64,000 nucleotides of DNA from Sphagnum magellanicum (Eukaryota; Streptophyta; Sphagnopsida; Sphagnales; Sphagnaceae). Location: NCBI GenBank assembly GCA_021904315.1, contig CM038912.1, positions 21,674,949 to 21,738,948 on the forward strand, given 5' to 3'. The stretch's first letter is position 1. Each line of letters starts with the position of its first letter. A program made the position numbers and the translations under genes. Of this stretch, positions 1 through 9,865 are shown in pieces. The notes below the pieces were generated by a model, which was not told the origin of the DNA, made no database searches, and saw only the letters and a program-made list of their open reading frames with translations.

Positions 1-7
1 GGAGCCA

Positions 8-1713
8 GTGCCCGATCCATTGAGGCAGATTGATCCTGAGGATGAGTTTGGAGATAATGGCTTGGAGAAGCTGATAGCGTCAGAAGGACCGCTAGGGATT
101 CTGCAACTAACATTTCAGGAGCAGGCTGACGATTTCATGAATGAAGAAATCACGGATGCGGATGATTATGCAAATTGGTTGAGATGGGTTGCTGATGCTG
201 AGCAAGGAAAACGAACCCGGCGTGAAAGCGCGCCTGATGTTGTTACGACACTTATGTTGCAGCAAACCTACCCAACGGACATTTCATTAATTCCGACGTT
301 GCTGCAAGTTATTCAGGTAAAAGATGACGACTTTAGTTGCACAACTACTGGGCTTTCAAGCTCAGCTTGTCATGACGAGATGGGTGATAGATGGAGGGAG
401 GTCTCTCAACGAATTAAGATAGATAGTGGCTTGGATGAGAAAGCACAGCGGCAACTTTGGGACGTTTTGGAACGATACCAGGATGTATTTGCTTGGAACA
501 AGGGTGAGTTGGGTTGCTATACTATGGGGGAACATGTTGTGGATATGCAAGGATTCCCACCTTGCAGAGCATCCCCTGGGAGACTGTCCTATTGGGAGGA
601 GGCCGAAGTGAAGAGGCAAATTGACGCTTTGGTGGAATTGGGCAAGATGAGGCCCAGCAGTTCCGAATATGCCTGTCGTGTTACTTTGCTAGCGAAGAAA
701 GATGGGAGCAGGTAATTCTGTGGAGACTACCGGCCACTCAATGCATAAACAAGGCGTGACGCATTCCCGATGCCGCTCGTGGAAGATGTCATTGATCAGC
801 TGGGGAATTCAACATGGTTTACTGCTCTAGATACAATCCGGGTTCTGGCAGATTCGAATGGTTCCAGAAGATGTGAAGAAGACTGCCTTGATCACCAAGA
901 CTGGATTGTATGACTGGACGGTCATGCCATTTGGATTGAAGAATGCAACAAGCACGTTCACCAGAACTATGTCTGAGGTCTTCAAGGATTTTTGGCAGCA
1001 AGTTTTTGAAGGTGTTTGTGGATGACCTCAACGTCCACAGCGGGAGTTGGATAGAGCACCTTCAGCATCTGGATATGGTTCTGTGTAAACTAAGGGAAGT
1101 AAATCTCAAGCTGAACCCGAAAAAGTGTTGCTTTGCTACGAAGAGTATTACATTCCTGGGCCATGTTGTTAGTGAGGATGGCACCAGACCAGATCCCGGT
1201 AAGGTCGAGGCAGTTCTACATTTTCCCCAGCCAAGGACGGTCACTAACATCAGATCGTTCTTAGGGCTGACAGGGTATTACCGAAAGTACATCAAAGGCT
1301 ATGTGCGACTGGCAGCTCCTCTGTTCGAGCTAACCAGAAAGGATGTTGATATTCTGTGGGATGCGGGTTGTCAACAAGCATTCCAAGCTTTAAGAACGGC
1401 GCTGGTCGAAGCACCCATCCTTATACGACCTGATTTCAAGAGGTCATTCTATTTGGATGTTGATTGGTCACCCAAGGGGGTCGGAGCCATTTTGTCCCAG
1501 AGAGAAGGGAAGTTGGAGAAGGTGGTAGCTTATGCCAGCAAGAGTCCGACAGAGGCACAAAAGAAGTTCCATCCCATGGAAGGAGAGTGCTATGCACTCA
1601 TATGGGGCGTCATGCATTTTAGGCAGTACCTGTATGAGAATCATTTTGTTTTGCGTACTGATCACAAGCCACTCGAGTGGTTGGCAATTGTATCTGACGC
1701 ACATGGAAGGTGA
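8..1713 (+). pseudogene. gypsy-1 reverse transcriptase-RNase H, broken
   Basis: The first open segment (to 715) holds the pre-RT linker and the start of RT, with a KKDGSR finger motif. It ends in a stop at 713-715, just before FCGDYRPLN, and a second in-frame stop follows a few codons on, where CAA to TAA is the simplest explanation. YDWTVMPFGLKNA is readable around 907-950. The frame then shifts, and 943-1713 gives the palm motif VFVDDL (the usual form is YxDD), the thumb and the connection, then RNase H with the DVDWSPKGVGA, ECYAL and RTDHKPLEWL motifs. At least two stops and one frameshift make it non-functional. The family assignment is secure. Confidence 0.9.
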
Positions 1714-1793
1714 GGCAGATGGATCGACATGCTACAGGACTTTAGTTTAAGATTCTGCACCGACCTGGTCTTAGACACACTAACGTTGATGCC

Positions 1794-3572
1794 TTGAGTA
1801 GAAACCCAACTGGACCAACCAAGGAAGATGATGATTTCTATGAGGAAATCCAAGACATTGGAGATGCTCAAGCTGGCACACACATCGAAGAAAGAAGGCT
1901 CCTTGTTGTCCGGAATGGCACAGAGATGGAATGGCTCGGGATTCGAAAAAAGGGTAGGGTGTCAGTACAACATCATGCCTGTTGTTTTGGGATCAACCAC
2001 TCTATGCGATTCAGTGACCACCATCTGTATATGATTGATATTATATCTGAAGATGATCAGCCTCAAGAGGTCATTATGTGTGAAGATGGAGAAAAAGGGA
2101 AGGATGAGACTGCGCAAAGCAGCACTGCTGGGATGACTCGGCTGAGGAAGAGACCTCACTACTATGACAAGCAACAGCAACTGGAGCTGGTCTTGGCAGC
2201 TCAACAGCTATTGGAGGCAGGTGAACATGATCTTCAATATGGAGATCTAGATGAAGAGGAGGAATGTGAAGCAGACTTGAGGAGCAGTGACATATGGGAA
2301 GATGTCAACTATCTGGAATTGTTGCAAGGGAGAACACTACCTGACACTATTGATCATCTGGAATCAAAAAAGGCGAGGAAGAGGATGCTCAATTATCATT
2401 GGCAAGGGCAGTCACTGTACTTCAAGGGACTGTTGGTACCAAAACCAGCAGATCGTATGGTACTGGTGGTTCTGATGCATGAAGACCTGGGGCATTTTGG
2501 AGAAGAATGGATTCTGGCTGAGGTGTGCAGAAGGTATTTCTGGCACAACCGAACTCAGGATGTCAAGGCTATAGTGAGGGTGTGCCAACATTGTCAAATG
2601 GTGAAAAGAACGGGGAGTATACGCTCTGAAGATGAAGAACTAAAGAGCATAGCCGTTTGTGACCTGTTCTACAGAGTGGCCATGGATACTACAGGGCCGC
2701 TGCCTGAGACCAAGTCAGGCAACAAATACATCCTAGTGGCCATTGACCACTATTCAAAATGGTGTGAAGCAAGAGCTGTGGCCGACCATGGAGCAAAGAC
2801 AGCAGCCAAGTTTTTGGAGGATGACCTAATCTACAGGTACGGGGTACCCAAGTTTGTGTTGACCGACAATGGAGGAGAATGGGCAGCAGAATTTGATGCC
2901 ATGTGTAAGGATTACGGGATTCATCATCAACACACGGCGTCTCAATGGCCACAATGCAATGGTATGGCTGAACGTTTGATCAAGACGATCAAACATGGTA
3001 TGATGGTATTGTCTATAGCACCCAATAATACCAATTGCTGGGATGAGCAATTGGCAAAGGTTATGTTTGGATACCGATGCGAAATCCAATCCAGCACAAA
3101 GTTCTCTCCTTTCATGATTCTAACTGGGCGTACACCACGCCTTAGGGCTGACAACTATTTGCACTCGTTGACTGTCGAGGTTGATGACACTGCAGATGTG
3201 GAAACTACTGCAGAGCAGTTCATGCAGAAGGTTAGATTGATCGCTAGCATCCATGAGAAGGTTCTGGCCAATGTGGGGCAGGCACAACAGAAGCAGAAAA
3301 CGACCTATGCAACTAGGAAGGGAAAACAGGCTTTTGAAGGCCTGGTTGTTGGTGAAACCATGGTCAAAATGAAGAAGCCCGGAAGGAAGAAGGCACTGGT
3401 TGCCAGCTGGGAAGGTCCCTACCTGTTCGTTGCGCATGCTGATGGGATAAGCAATCTGGATTTCGAAGAAGGGAGCCGCATATGCATTATTCGAGACGCT
3501 AATGGAAACCAATGGGAAAGACCACGGAAGGATCTTCAAGTGGATCACACTCCACAAAGCCTGCAGAGCTGA
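1794..3572 (+). CDS. gypsy-1 integrase (open 592-codon segment)
   Basis: This segment continues the RNase H-integrase linker (HTNVDALSRNP just upstream in the same frame), so 1794 is not a real start codon. It would be part of a pol polyprotein. Visible are the HHCC zinc finger (H-x3-H in HEDLGHFGEEW, then CQHC), the catalytic core with the first Asp in AMDTTGP, the second in LTDNGGEW and the Glu in GMAERLIKTIK (DD35E-like), and the C-terminal GPYLF region. No chromodomain is recognisable at the end, which closes with RPRKDLQV. The integrase frame is intact although the upstream RT is broken, so the copy is probably not very old. It is expected to insert element cDNA in the nucleus. Confidence 0.88.
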   Translation: MSRNPTGPTKEDDDFYEEIQDIGDAQAGTHIEERRLLVVRNGTEMEWLGIRKKGRVSVQHHACCFGINHSMRFSDHHLYMIDIISEDDQPQEVIMCEDGEKGKDETAQSSTAGMTRLRKRPHYYDKQQQLELVLAAQQLLEAGEHDLQYGDLDEEEECEADLRSSDIWEDVNYLELLQGRTLPDTIDHLESKKARKRMLNYHWQGQSLYFKGLLVPKPADRMVLVVLMHEDLGHFGEEWILAEVCRRYFWHNRTQDVKAIVRVCQHCQMVKRTGSIRSEDEELKSIAVCDLFYRVAMDTTGPLPETKSGNKYILVAIDHYSKWCEARAVADHGAKTAAKFLEDDLIYRYGVPKFVLTDNGGEWAAEFDAMCKDYGIHHQHTASQWPQCNGMAERLIKTIKHGMMVLSIAPNNTNCWDEQLAKVMFGYRCEIQSSTKFSPFMILTGRTPRLRADNYLHSLTVEVDDTADVETTAEQFMQKVRLIASIHEKVLANVGQAQQKQKTTYATRKGKQAFEGLVVGETMVKMKKPGRKKALVASWEGPYLFVAHADGISNLDFEEGSRICIIRDANGNQWERPRKDLQVDHTPQSLQS

Positions 3573-3601
3573 TGGACTCAGCTTTTTGAGGAACGGAGGG
3601 G

Positions 3602-4478
3602 TGACATATGTAACCGAACATGGGGTGACCAGACAACATTACTGTTCTGATCCAGATCCTGATTTTGTTTGCACCAGCACTTGATTGGCGACGCCATCAC
3701 TTTTCATCACTGAGGCAATGCATGGCGACTGCTTTGCTTTGATCATGGAAACTCACCACTTGAGGAGAACGGCACGGGATCACGGCACAGAGGTACTGGC
3801 CTTTATGGCTTGAGGCGGCATGACGGCGCCGAAATGGGCATTCATGATGGAGGTGAGTGGCAATTGAAGGTAAGATCCTGGGGGTTGGAGATGGGAAGGT
3901 AGATACTTTGGGAGGAACGCAGCGAAAACGGGTGACTAGGAAGGAGGAGAAAAAAAACAAGGTAGGGGATTTTTGGCAGGAGAGAATTCGGGAGAGGGAG
4001 GAATTTTGGCAGAGGAGCTCAAAGCTTTGTGGCTAGTTTTCACTGATTTTCTTCCGCTGCATTAGTGATTAGGAAGGAGCTAGCTCCTGAGTATGGGAAG
4101 AATCGGATTCAGTAAAGAATGAGGTTGTAGCACAGAGCAGTTTGGGGGAGAAGTGCAGGAGATCAATAGTTTGGAGGGATCTGTTTCTGGAGGAGAGTGT
4201 GAGAGTAGACAGATAGGAGTCAGGACTTTGTTCGATGTTCTAGGAGGTTGGACGCTTGTGTTGGCGGAGACTTTTTGTGCAAGTCTAAATTATGAAATTC
4301 CATCCTGAAAGCCCTGTGTAGAGAGTGTGTTTGTAGGAGGTTCCGATGATTCTGGGTTGGTGAAAGTTGTTGTGCATGCTCTGTTGATGTGTGAATGCTG
4401 AATGCTACATCAATCACAAGAAATGCAGTAGCGTCAGAGGGGTCTGGTTGTTGCCTGGGTCCCTCCTTTTTGGTGACA
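3602..4478 (+). repeat. Putative 3' LTR of gypsy-1
   Basis: Directly after the integrase stop is a purine-rich stretch (ggaacggagggg) that could be the polypurine tract. It is followed by TGACATATG, with TG as the conventional LTR start. The right edge is placed at the CA of TTTTTGGTGACA (4478). No second copy exists in the window to confirm the borders, and the host-like kinase relic begins soon after, so the right border is an estimate. Confidence 0.55.
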
Positions 4479-4555
4479 TAGCAAAGAATTCAAGTAGCCA
4501 AGGCCAAAGAGAAATATTGTTTCTATCTTCCTTTAAGGCTCTAGAATTGATTCTA

Positions 4556-5245
4556 AATAATTGGTAGTGGTGATGGGTTTTACTCACTATGGGCTTTCAA
4601 GTAACATTGGACCTCATATTACATTGGATATAGGGGAACCAATAGTGGAAACAAAGTGGTTGTGAAAATCTTGGAAATATAAGAAAACAACATAAAGAAA
4701 TTAATGGTGATGGAATCAACAATTGCCAAAGAAGTAATGATGCTTGTAACCATGAAGCATCGAAATGTTATATGGTTTGTTGGGGCATATCAAAAACCTC
4801 TTGTCTAGTGCATTGTAACCAAGTATGCAAAGGGTTGATTGGTGAGGTCATTTTTCAATAAACAACAGTCATGGATTATCCCTTTTAAACTTGTTATATA
4901 ATAAACCTTAGACATTACTAGGGCATATAACTTGCATAGCTTAAACAAAATTCACATAGATTTTAACTTTGACAACCTATCATTACAACTGACAAGTCCA
5001 TCAAAATCATTGATTTTGGAGCTACAAGGATTGAGGTGCAGGTTGAGGGAATGACTCCAAAAATAGGAACTTATTAGTGGATGGCTCCATGAGACTTTGA
5101 CCTCATACTTTAGGACTTACTGATGAATGGTTCCCTAAGGCTTTAACCTCATCCTCTAATCAGGATATGTTTTGCTTCTTTTATCTTATATTCTATCTTT
5201 TGCTTGGGTGCAGTCACAATAACACATACCATAGCAAGTATAATG
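4556..5245 (+). pseudogene. Raf-like (MAPKKK-type) protein kinase, intronless pseudogene
   Basis: No long ORF is left, but the kinase subdomains can be read in order. They are a glycine-loop relic (IGSGDG), VVVKIL with the ATP-binding Lys (~4654), KEVMMLVTMKHRNV (alpha-C Glu), HIDFNFDNL in place of HRDLKSx[24 protein letters not shown] (DFG at 5012-5020), a stop, then WMAP (about 5078), and a D-x-Y-S-F-G-like stretch (DMFCFFYL). The spacing from VVVK to DFG is about 120 codons, normal for a kinase without introns, so a processed copy is likely. The DFG...GTYxWMAP stretch is typical of plant Raf-like kinases. Several stops and the altered HRD make it dead. An imperfect ~48-bp duplication lies at 5079-5170. 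Confidence 0.8.
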
Positions 5246-7084
5246 CTTGCTTGTTTTTTTCATGTTTTAAAGTCATAATTTAATTTGATGTTGAAATTGT
5301 AAGATTTGTTTATATAATTGTATTTTTAATATATCACAAAAACATGTGAATTAATTTGAAATGAATTCAATGAGTAAAAGATTAACAAAAAACATTCATT
5401 AAACACTATAATGCTTATTTTAAGTAGTACAAGGACTTGTAAATGGATGTGAATTTTTTTGAAAATGACATTTTTTGCCAATTTTTTAACATAAACCTTA
5501 ATAAAATAGTATGAATTTTTTTACAAATATCAAAAACTTTTTTGAAGACTTTTTCAAGAATATTTCAAGAATATTCTAAGAATATTTCCCACAAAGTAGT
5601 CATAAAAGTAGTCAAAAAGTAGGTGGGTGTGGCTCATGTTATCTCGTTTGCACCCACTTGCTTTACAAGTTAACAACTAACTTTTCAATTTTTTCTATAA
5701 GCCCTAGAAGTACAAGCTTTTAAAAACCAATGGCAAGTCTAAGTTCATATTTCTTTAGTTGGCAAATGCAACCAAAAATGTTTGGAGGCTCTCACAACAT
5801 AACCACCTAAAGTAATATGTTGTAAATGTTTGAATTGCCTTGTGTATTAAGGAAAGGCTTTGAGTTTTGTGAATGCCTCCATAATTATACTCAACAATGA
5901 AATTATAACCAACCACCACACAAAAGCATGAGGATTATCAAGTCTTAACCTAAACAACTATTCATTGTCATGAAACAAAAATGGTTATATGTCGAATCAA
6001 GTATCTACAATGAACTTAACACCACATATGGAAAGGTTAAGACAGTTCTCTTATTCATGTAACAAAAAGATGACAAACAAGGAGAGAGTGCATTCCTAGT
6101 AGGGAACACCCATTTTGTCAAGATATCTACCAAAACCCAACTTGGTTATTTCCACAAAGCTTTATTTAAATCATGAAAGTTTCACTCCAAGATCCACTTG
6201 TAATACCTAATACAAAATTTCATAATTCTTTTGTAGCTTTCCCCAAGGATGCAATGAGCCTTGCAAATGTTTTGACAAAGGTTATATCATAATCACAAAA
6301 AAAAACTACAAACCATTGAACAATTTGCAATTCTATTCCTTGAATTCCATCAGATTATCCAAATCATATTGTTCACATATTCAAATCAATACATCCAATT
6401 ACAAATCTACAACAAATCCACTCCTACTTGGTTGGTTATGTATAGAGAATTCAAAACAATTTTTGAAATTGATTCAAGCATAAATAGGAAGGAATGATTA
6501 TACCCATCCCCCCTTTCCTTTCCCACCCAAGTGTCAACAAGACAATCAACTTGTAGTATTAATGGTTTCCTTTCCTTTATCCCTCTAAAAAGATTGTATC
6601 CTTTTGCACTACATTTATAACAAACATTTGCAACTAGCCAATAAAGCATTATAACACATCCTTGGTTAGTAAGTACTAAACCTCGAATCCCTAACTTTTA
6701 TATAAAAAGAGGTCATGCACAAAACAATTGTTCCCCATAAAGGAAATTGGATTTCATAATAAATTTACTCGTAAACACCTACTTATTGTGCGTTGTGGAT
6801 CATTAAATCCACATCTAATTTTCCATTAAGATTTTTTTCAACCCTTGTTAAAACCTTACCAAAAGCATCAACCTAATGTCCCTTGAACCAAATGCAAACT
6901 ATGCTTAAAAACTTTGTCCCTTAAAAATTTGTAAAATTACCAAAAGATTCTCCTTATTGAATATGCTCCATATGGAACTTTAAAAATCATGACACAAAAG
7001 ATAAACCAAGCAAGTATTCCCCATAACCATATGATGAGAAAAAAAAAAAAAAGGCTAGCTGAAAAATCATTCAACTACAAACAT
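5246..7084. other. AT-rich stretch with no recognisable gene
   Basis: Both strands were read. I see only short stop-rich frames, poly-A/poly-T runs and no transposon termini. It is probably decayed repeat DNA. Confidence 0.5.
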
Positions 7085-7800
7085 CACAACACAAAAATTC
7101 CAAAGAATTATTTATACCACTAGAAAGCTCTTGAAACTTAAATGTCTAAAATGAGCTTGCATGACCCATTTGAATACTTTAAAAACAAGTTATGGCCTAA
7201 AGAAGGGTTAGACGTCAAAGTGCCAATTTGACTCCTGACCACTAAAAGTCAGTAATCACCCTGAAATATGTGTGCGCAAGTGGCGTGTCATATATCATTG
7301 GAAAGCTCTTGATGACAGCTACAACTTTGCTTCAAACATCACCTCAATCGAAGTTTACACAAAAAATTATGGCCCTCCAAAGTGTCAAGAATCCCAATTT
7401 TGGGAGTTTCAGGACTCCCAACTTGGGAGTCCCGAGACAAAATGACATTTGGATGCAGCCCCCATGGCTAATCATAAAGGATACTATAAGGGGGAAGGTG
7501 GTGGCTTCCCCCAAATTCGAACCGTGGTGAGTCTTGTGAGTTTGTGTATGCTTGTGGTTCATCTATTCACCAAAAATGCTCCAACCACACATTAACTAAC
7601 TTATTGCTTGGTTTGTGCAAGTTTGTGTGAATAATTAACCCGCTTGTCACTCGTCTTAGTCCCCATTCTGGAGTTTTAACATGCCCCTCTATCCCCAAAG
7701 TGTTGCAAACTAAAGAGCATATTTCAACTCCTACTTCTTCCGATGTTTTCACTTTTAGACTCGCATTTCAGTCTTTTTCAAGGAGTGTGGGGGTGCATCA
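7085..7800 (+). repeat. LTR family A, 5'-truncated copy
   Basis: This is homologous over its length to 58100-58817 (same strand) and to 29590-30300 (opposite strand). Shared landmarks are ctaaaagtcagtaatc, the gactccca..tgggagtc hairpin (7410-7435), the TATA-like actataaggggga followed by ggtggtggcttccccc, and the end gggggtgcatca (GGGGTGCGTCA in the 58-kb copy). The first ~270 bp of the LTR are missing. CpGs of the 58-kb copy are mostly TpG/CpA here, so this copy is older. Confidence 0.85.
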
Positions 7801-8330
7801 TTTTGCTTATGTCAAAGTTGTCTACCAAGCACATACACCTCCCACTTAGTCCTTTGGAAATAATCACTAGATATATGAAGTATTTCAACATCAAAACAAG
7901 GATATAAAACCTTTTTCCAAGCACAATTTACTTATCTCAAAGTCTGTAAAACACATACAACCCCCACATAGTCCTTTGGAAGCAGTTGTTGGATTTAGGA
8001 AAATACTTCAACATTAAAATATGGATACAAAGCCCTTTTCTAAACACATTTTACTTATCTCAAAGTTTGCCAACCACATACACTTCACATTTAGTCCTTT
8101 GGAAGTGGTTAATAATGCTATGAAGGTTATTTCAATACTAAAGTAAGGACTTCAGACCCTTTCCAACCACATTTTGCTTATGTGAAGGTCTGCTAAGCAC
8201 CTACACCTCCCATTTAACCACTTGGAAGCAGTCACTAAATTTATGATAGTAAATAAAAAGGTGGAATCAATGATTCCAAACCTATTTTAAGCACATTTTC
8301 CTAATGTTAAGGTTTGCTAAATAATTTCCT
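7801..8330. repeat. ~124-bp tandem repeat, about 4.3 copies
   Basis: The marker cttat[gc]t[cg]aa(g/a)gt recurs at 7806, 7931, 8054 and 8177, with a decayed fifth start near 8301, giving periods of 125, 123, 123 and 124 bp. Each unit also carries a CACATACACCTCC-like block, TTTAGTCCTTTGGAAG, and an AAGTATTTCAACAT-like block. The array starts exactly at the end of the family-A LTR. The period is not a multiple of three, so a coding repeat is unlikely. Confidence 0.88.
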
Positions 8331-8852
8331 CATTCAACATGACTTTATCATCACATTTCCATCTTTTAGATATCCTTAAGAATAGGAATTATGCTAATTA
8401 ACTCTTATAACACCAAAAATTTCATTAGATTTAGCAAATACTTTCATTCAAGTCACTTGCACCTAAATTGAATAATTCAATTAAATCACTAATTATCTCC
8501 CTTTGAAGTACTTATAATGTAGAGGGTTTTGAACTTACCTCATACCAAGTCCACAAACTTGGTTGAAAAACAAAAACACAAAATCAACTCATTGACTTCT
8601 ACATTCACTTTGAAAGAAATAGGATCAACATTTTTTTATTAAATTGTAATAATGTAGAGCAAATTGAAACACAACTACAACATAAAATAGATAGGGCATG
8701 AAAATGAATCAACAACTACTTTGGATACTTGGAGGTAGTGTATTAGATGCACTTGAAACTATTTCACAGAGGTCTTCAACCTTGTGACATCCTTTTGGTT
8801 TGGGAAGATGGTGGTTTCTATTTTCCACCACTTCATCACCAACTCCACAACG
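8331..8852. other. AT-rich stretch, nothing recognised
   Basis: This lies between the tandem repeat and the truncated copia LTR. No motif or long frame is visible on either strand. Confidence 0.5.
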
Positions 8853-9865
8853 TGTTATTGAAAATTGAAGTTCAATTAATTAGGTTTTCATTAGTTACTC
8901 GAGTAGGAAAATAGTTAGGTTACTTTCACAAGGTTGAATAACTTTTTTAATTTAAATTAATTTGGTTATTTAGATTAGTTTGGTTATTTTTGGTTTTGTC
9001 TTAATTAAATACCTTGGTGTTAATGGTTTGGCTTTTTTTCTTCATTGCACAAGTTTGTATCTTTGATGTGACAAGAACTTTGAAGAGTTTTTGATGTTAT
9101 GTTTCATGTTGTGAACATCATGTTTTAGTTTCCTTTCGATAAATATTTATGTTTGCACTTGATTAAATTCCCTATTTGTTAACATGGTATCAAAGCTTAA
9201 ATTATTCGGTGAGAAAATTGAAATAGATGTAGAATTAGAAAGTCTTTAGAATTAAAGCTTGAGAGTCTCTAGTAACATCATAGGAATTTGTCAAGTCCAG
9301 GAAAGAAAAGAAGAAAAGAAAGAGTGTGAAGAAAAATAAAAAATAAAATTTTTGATATGTAATTATGTACTTAATACCATACAAAATATTATACAAGATA
9401 CGTACATATATTTTAAACTTATGTATAATATAGAACTTCATATAATACTCAAAACATACGTATGTATGCAAGGTTCGTTTTATTCAACCCTAACCCTAAC
9501 CTTAATCCTAGAAACCTAAAGAAGGAAAACTTTAACTTTAACCTTAGAAACCCAAGGAAGGAAAAGAAAATCATTTCCTGAAACAAATTGTTTGTGAAAC
9601 CTTAAGAAGACATTGAGTGTTGTCTTGAGAGATGGCGATTGGTCTTTCTCAAATTACAATCGAAAAATTATACAAGAACAATTTCCAAGTGTGAAAATTT
9701 AAAATTATGAATTTTTTTATGGAGAAAAACAATTGAGAGTTCATAAACAGTGAAAAGAAAGAACCTCCTCTCCTAAAAAACCCCACATAATAACAAATTC
9801 AAGCTACAAAACTTGGCATGAGAAAATTTAAAAAAAATTGTATTGGCATTCTATGAATGTGTCCA
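8853..9865 (+). mobile_element. Truncated Ty1/copia copy (copia-3): 5' LTR, PBS, leader and gag start
   Basis: The LTR at 8853-9184 (TGTTATTGAAAATT...ATTTGTTAACA) matches the LTRs of the two complete copia elements here. It is followed by a primer-binding site, TGGTATCAAAGC (9185-9196), close to the initiator-Met complement. The ~450-bp leader includes CCCTAACCCTAAC (9487-9501). A gag start reads ATGGCGATTGG (9632), encoding MAIGLSQITIEKLYKNNFQV and then a stop. Similarity to copia-2 ends near 9865. There is no pol and no 3' LTR. Confidence 0.88.

Larger units (their letters stand above)
1..4478 (+). mobile_element. Ty3/gypsy retrotransposon gypsy-1, 5'-truncated by window edge
   Basis: The element runs in from outside the window. 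In order it shows the end of a protease/linker region, reverse transcriptase, RNase H, integrase, a purine-rich tract and a putative 3' LTR. The order RT-RNase H-integrase is diagnostic of Ty3/gypsy. The pol frame is broken by stop codons and indels before about 1.79 kb, whereas the integrase half is open for 592 codons. No 5' LTR is visible, so neither the target duplication nor LTR divergence can be assessed. It is independent of the other gypsy elements here, being in a different subfamily by its RT and integrase residues. Confidence 0.9.

Noticed and set aside
7801..8330. CRISPR-like array
   Set aside because: Units are 124 bp throughout with no alternation of short identical repeats and unique spacers, and the DNA is eukaryotic.
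9487..9501. Interstitial telomere
   Set aside because: Only about two CCCTAA units, present at the same place in each copia leader.
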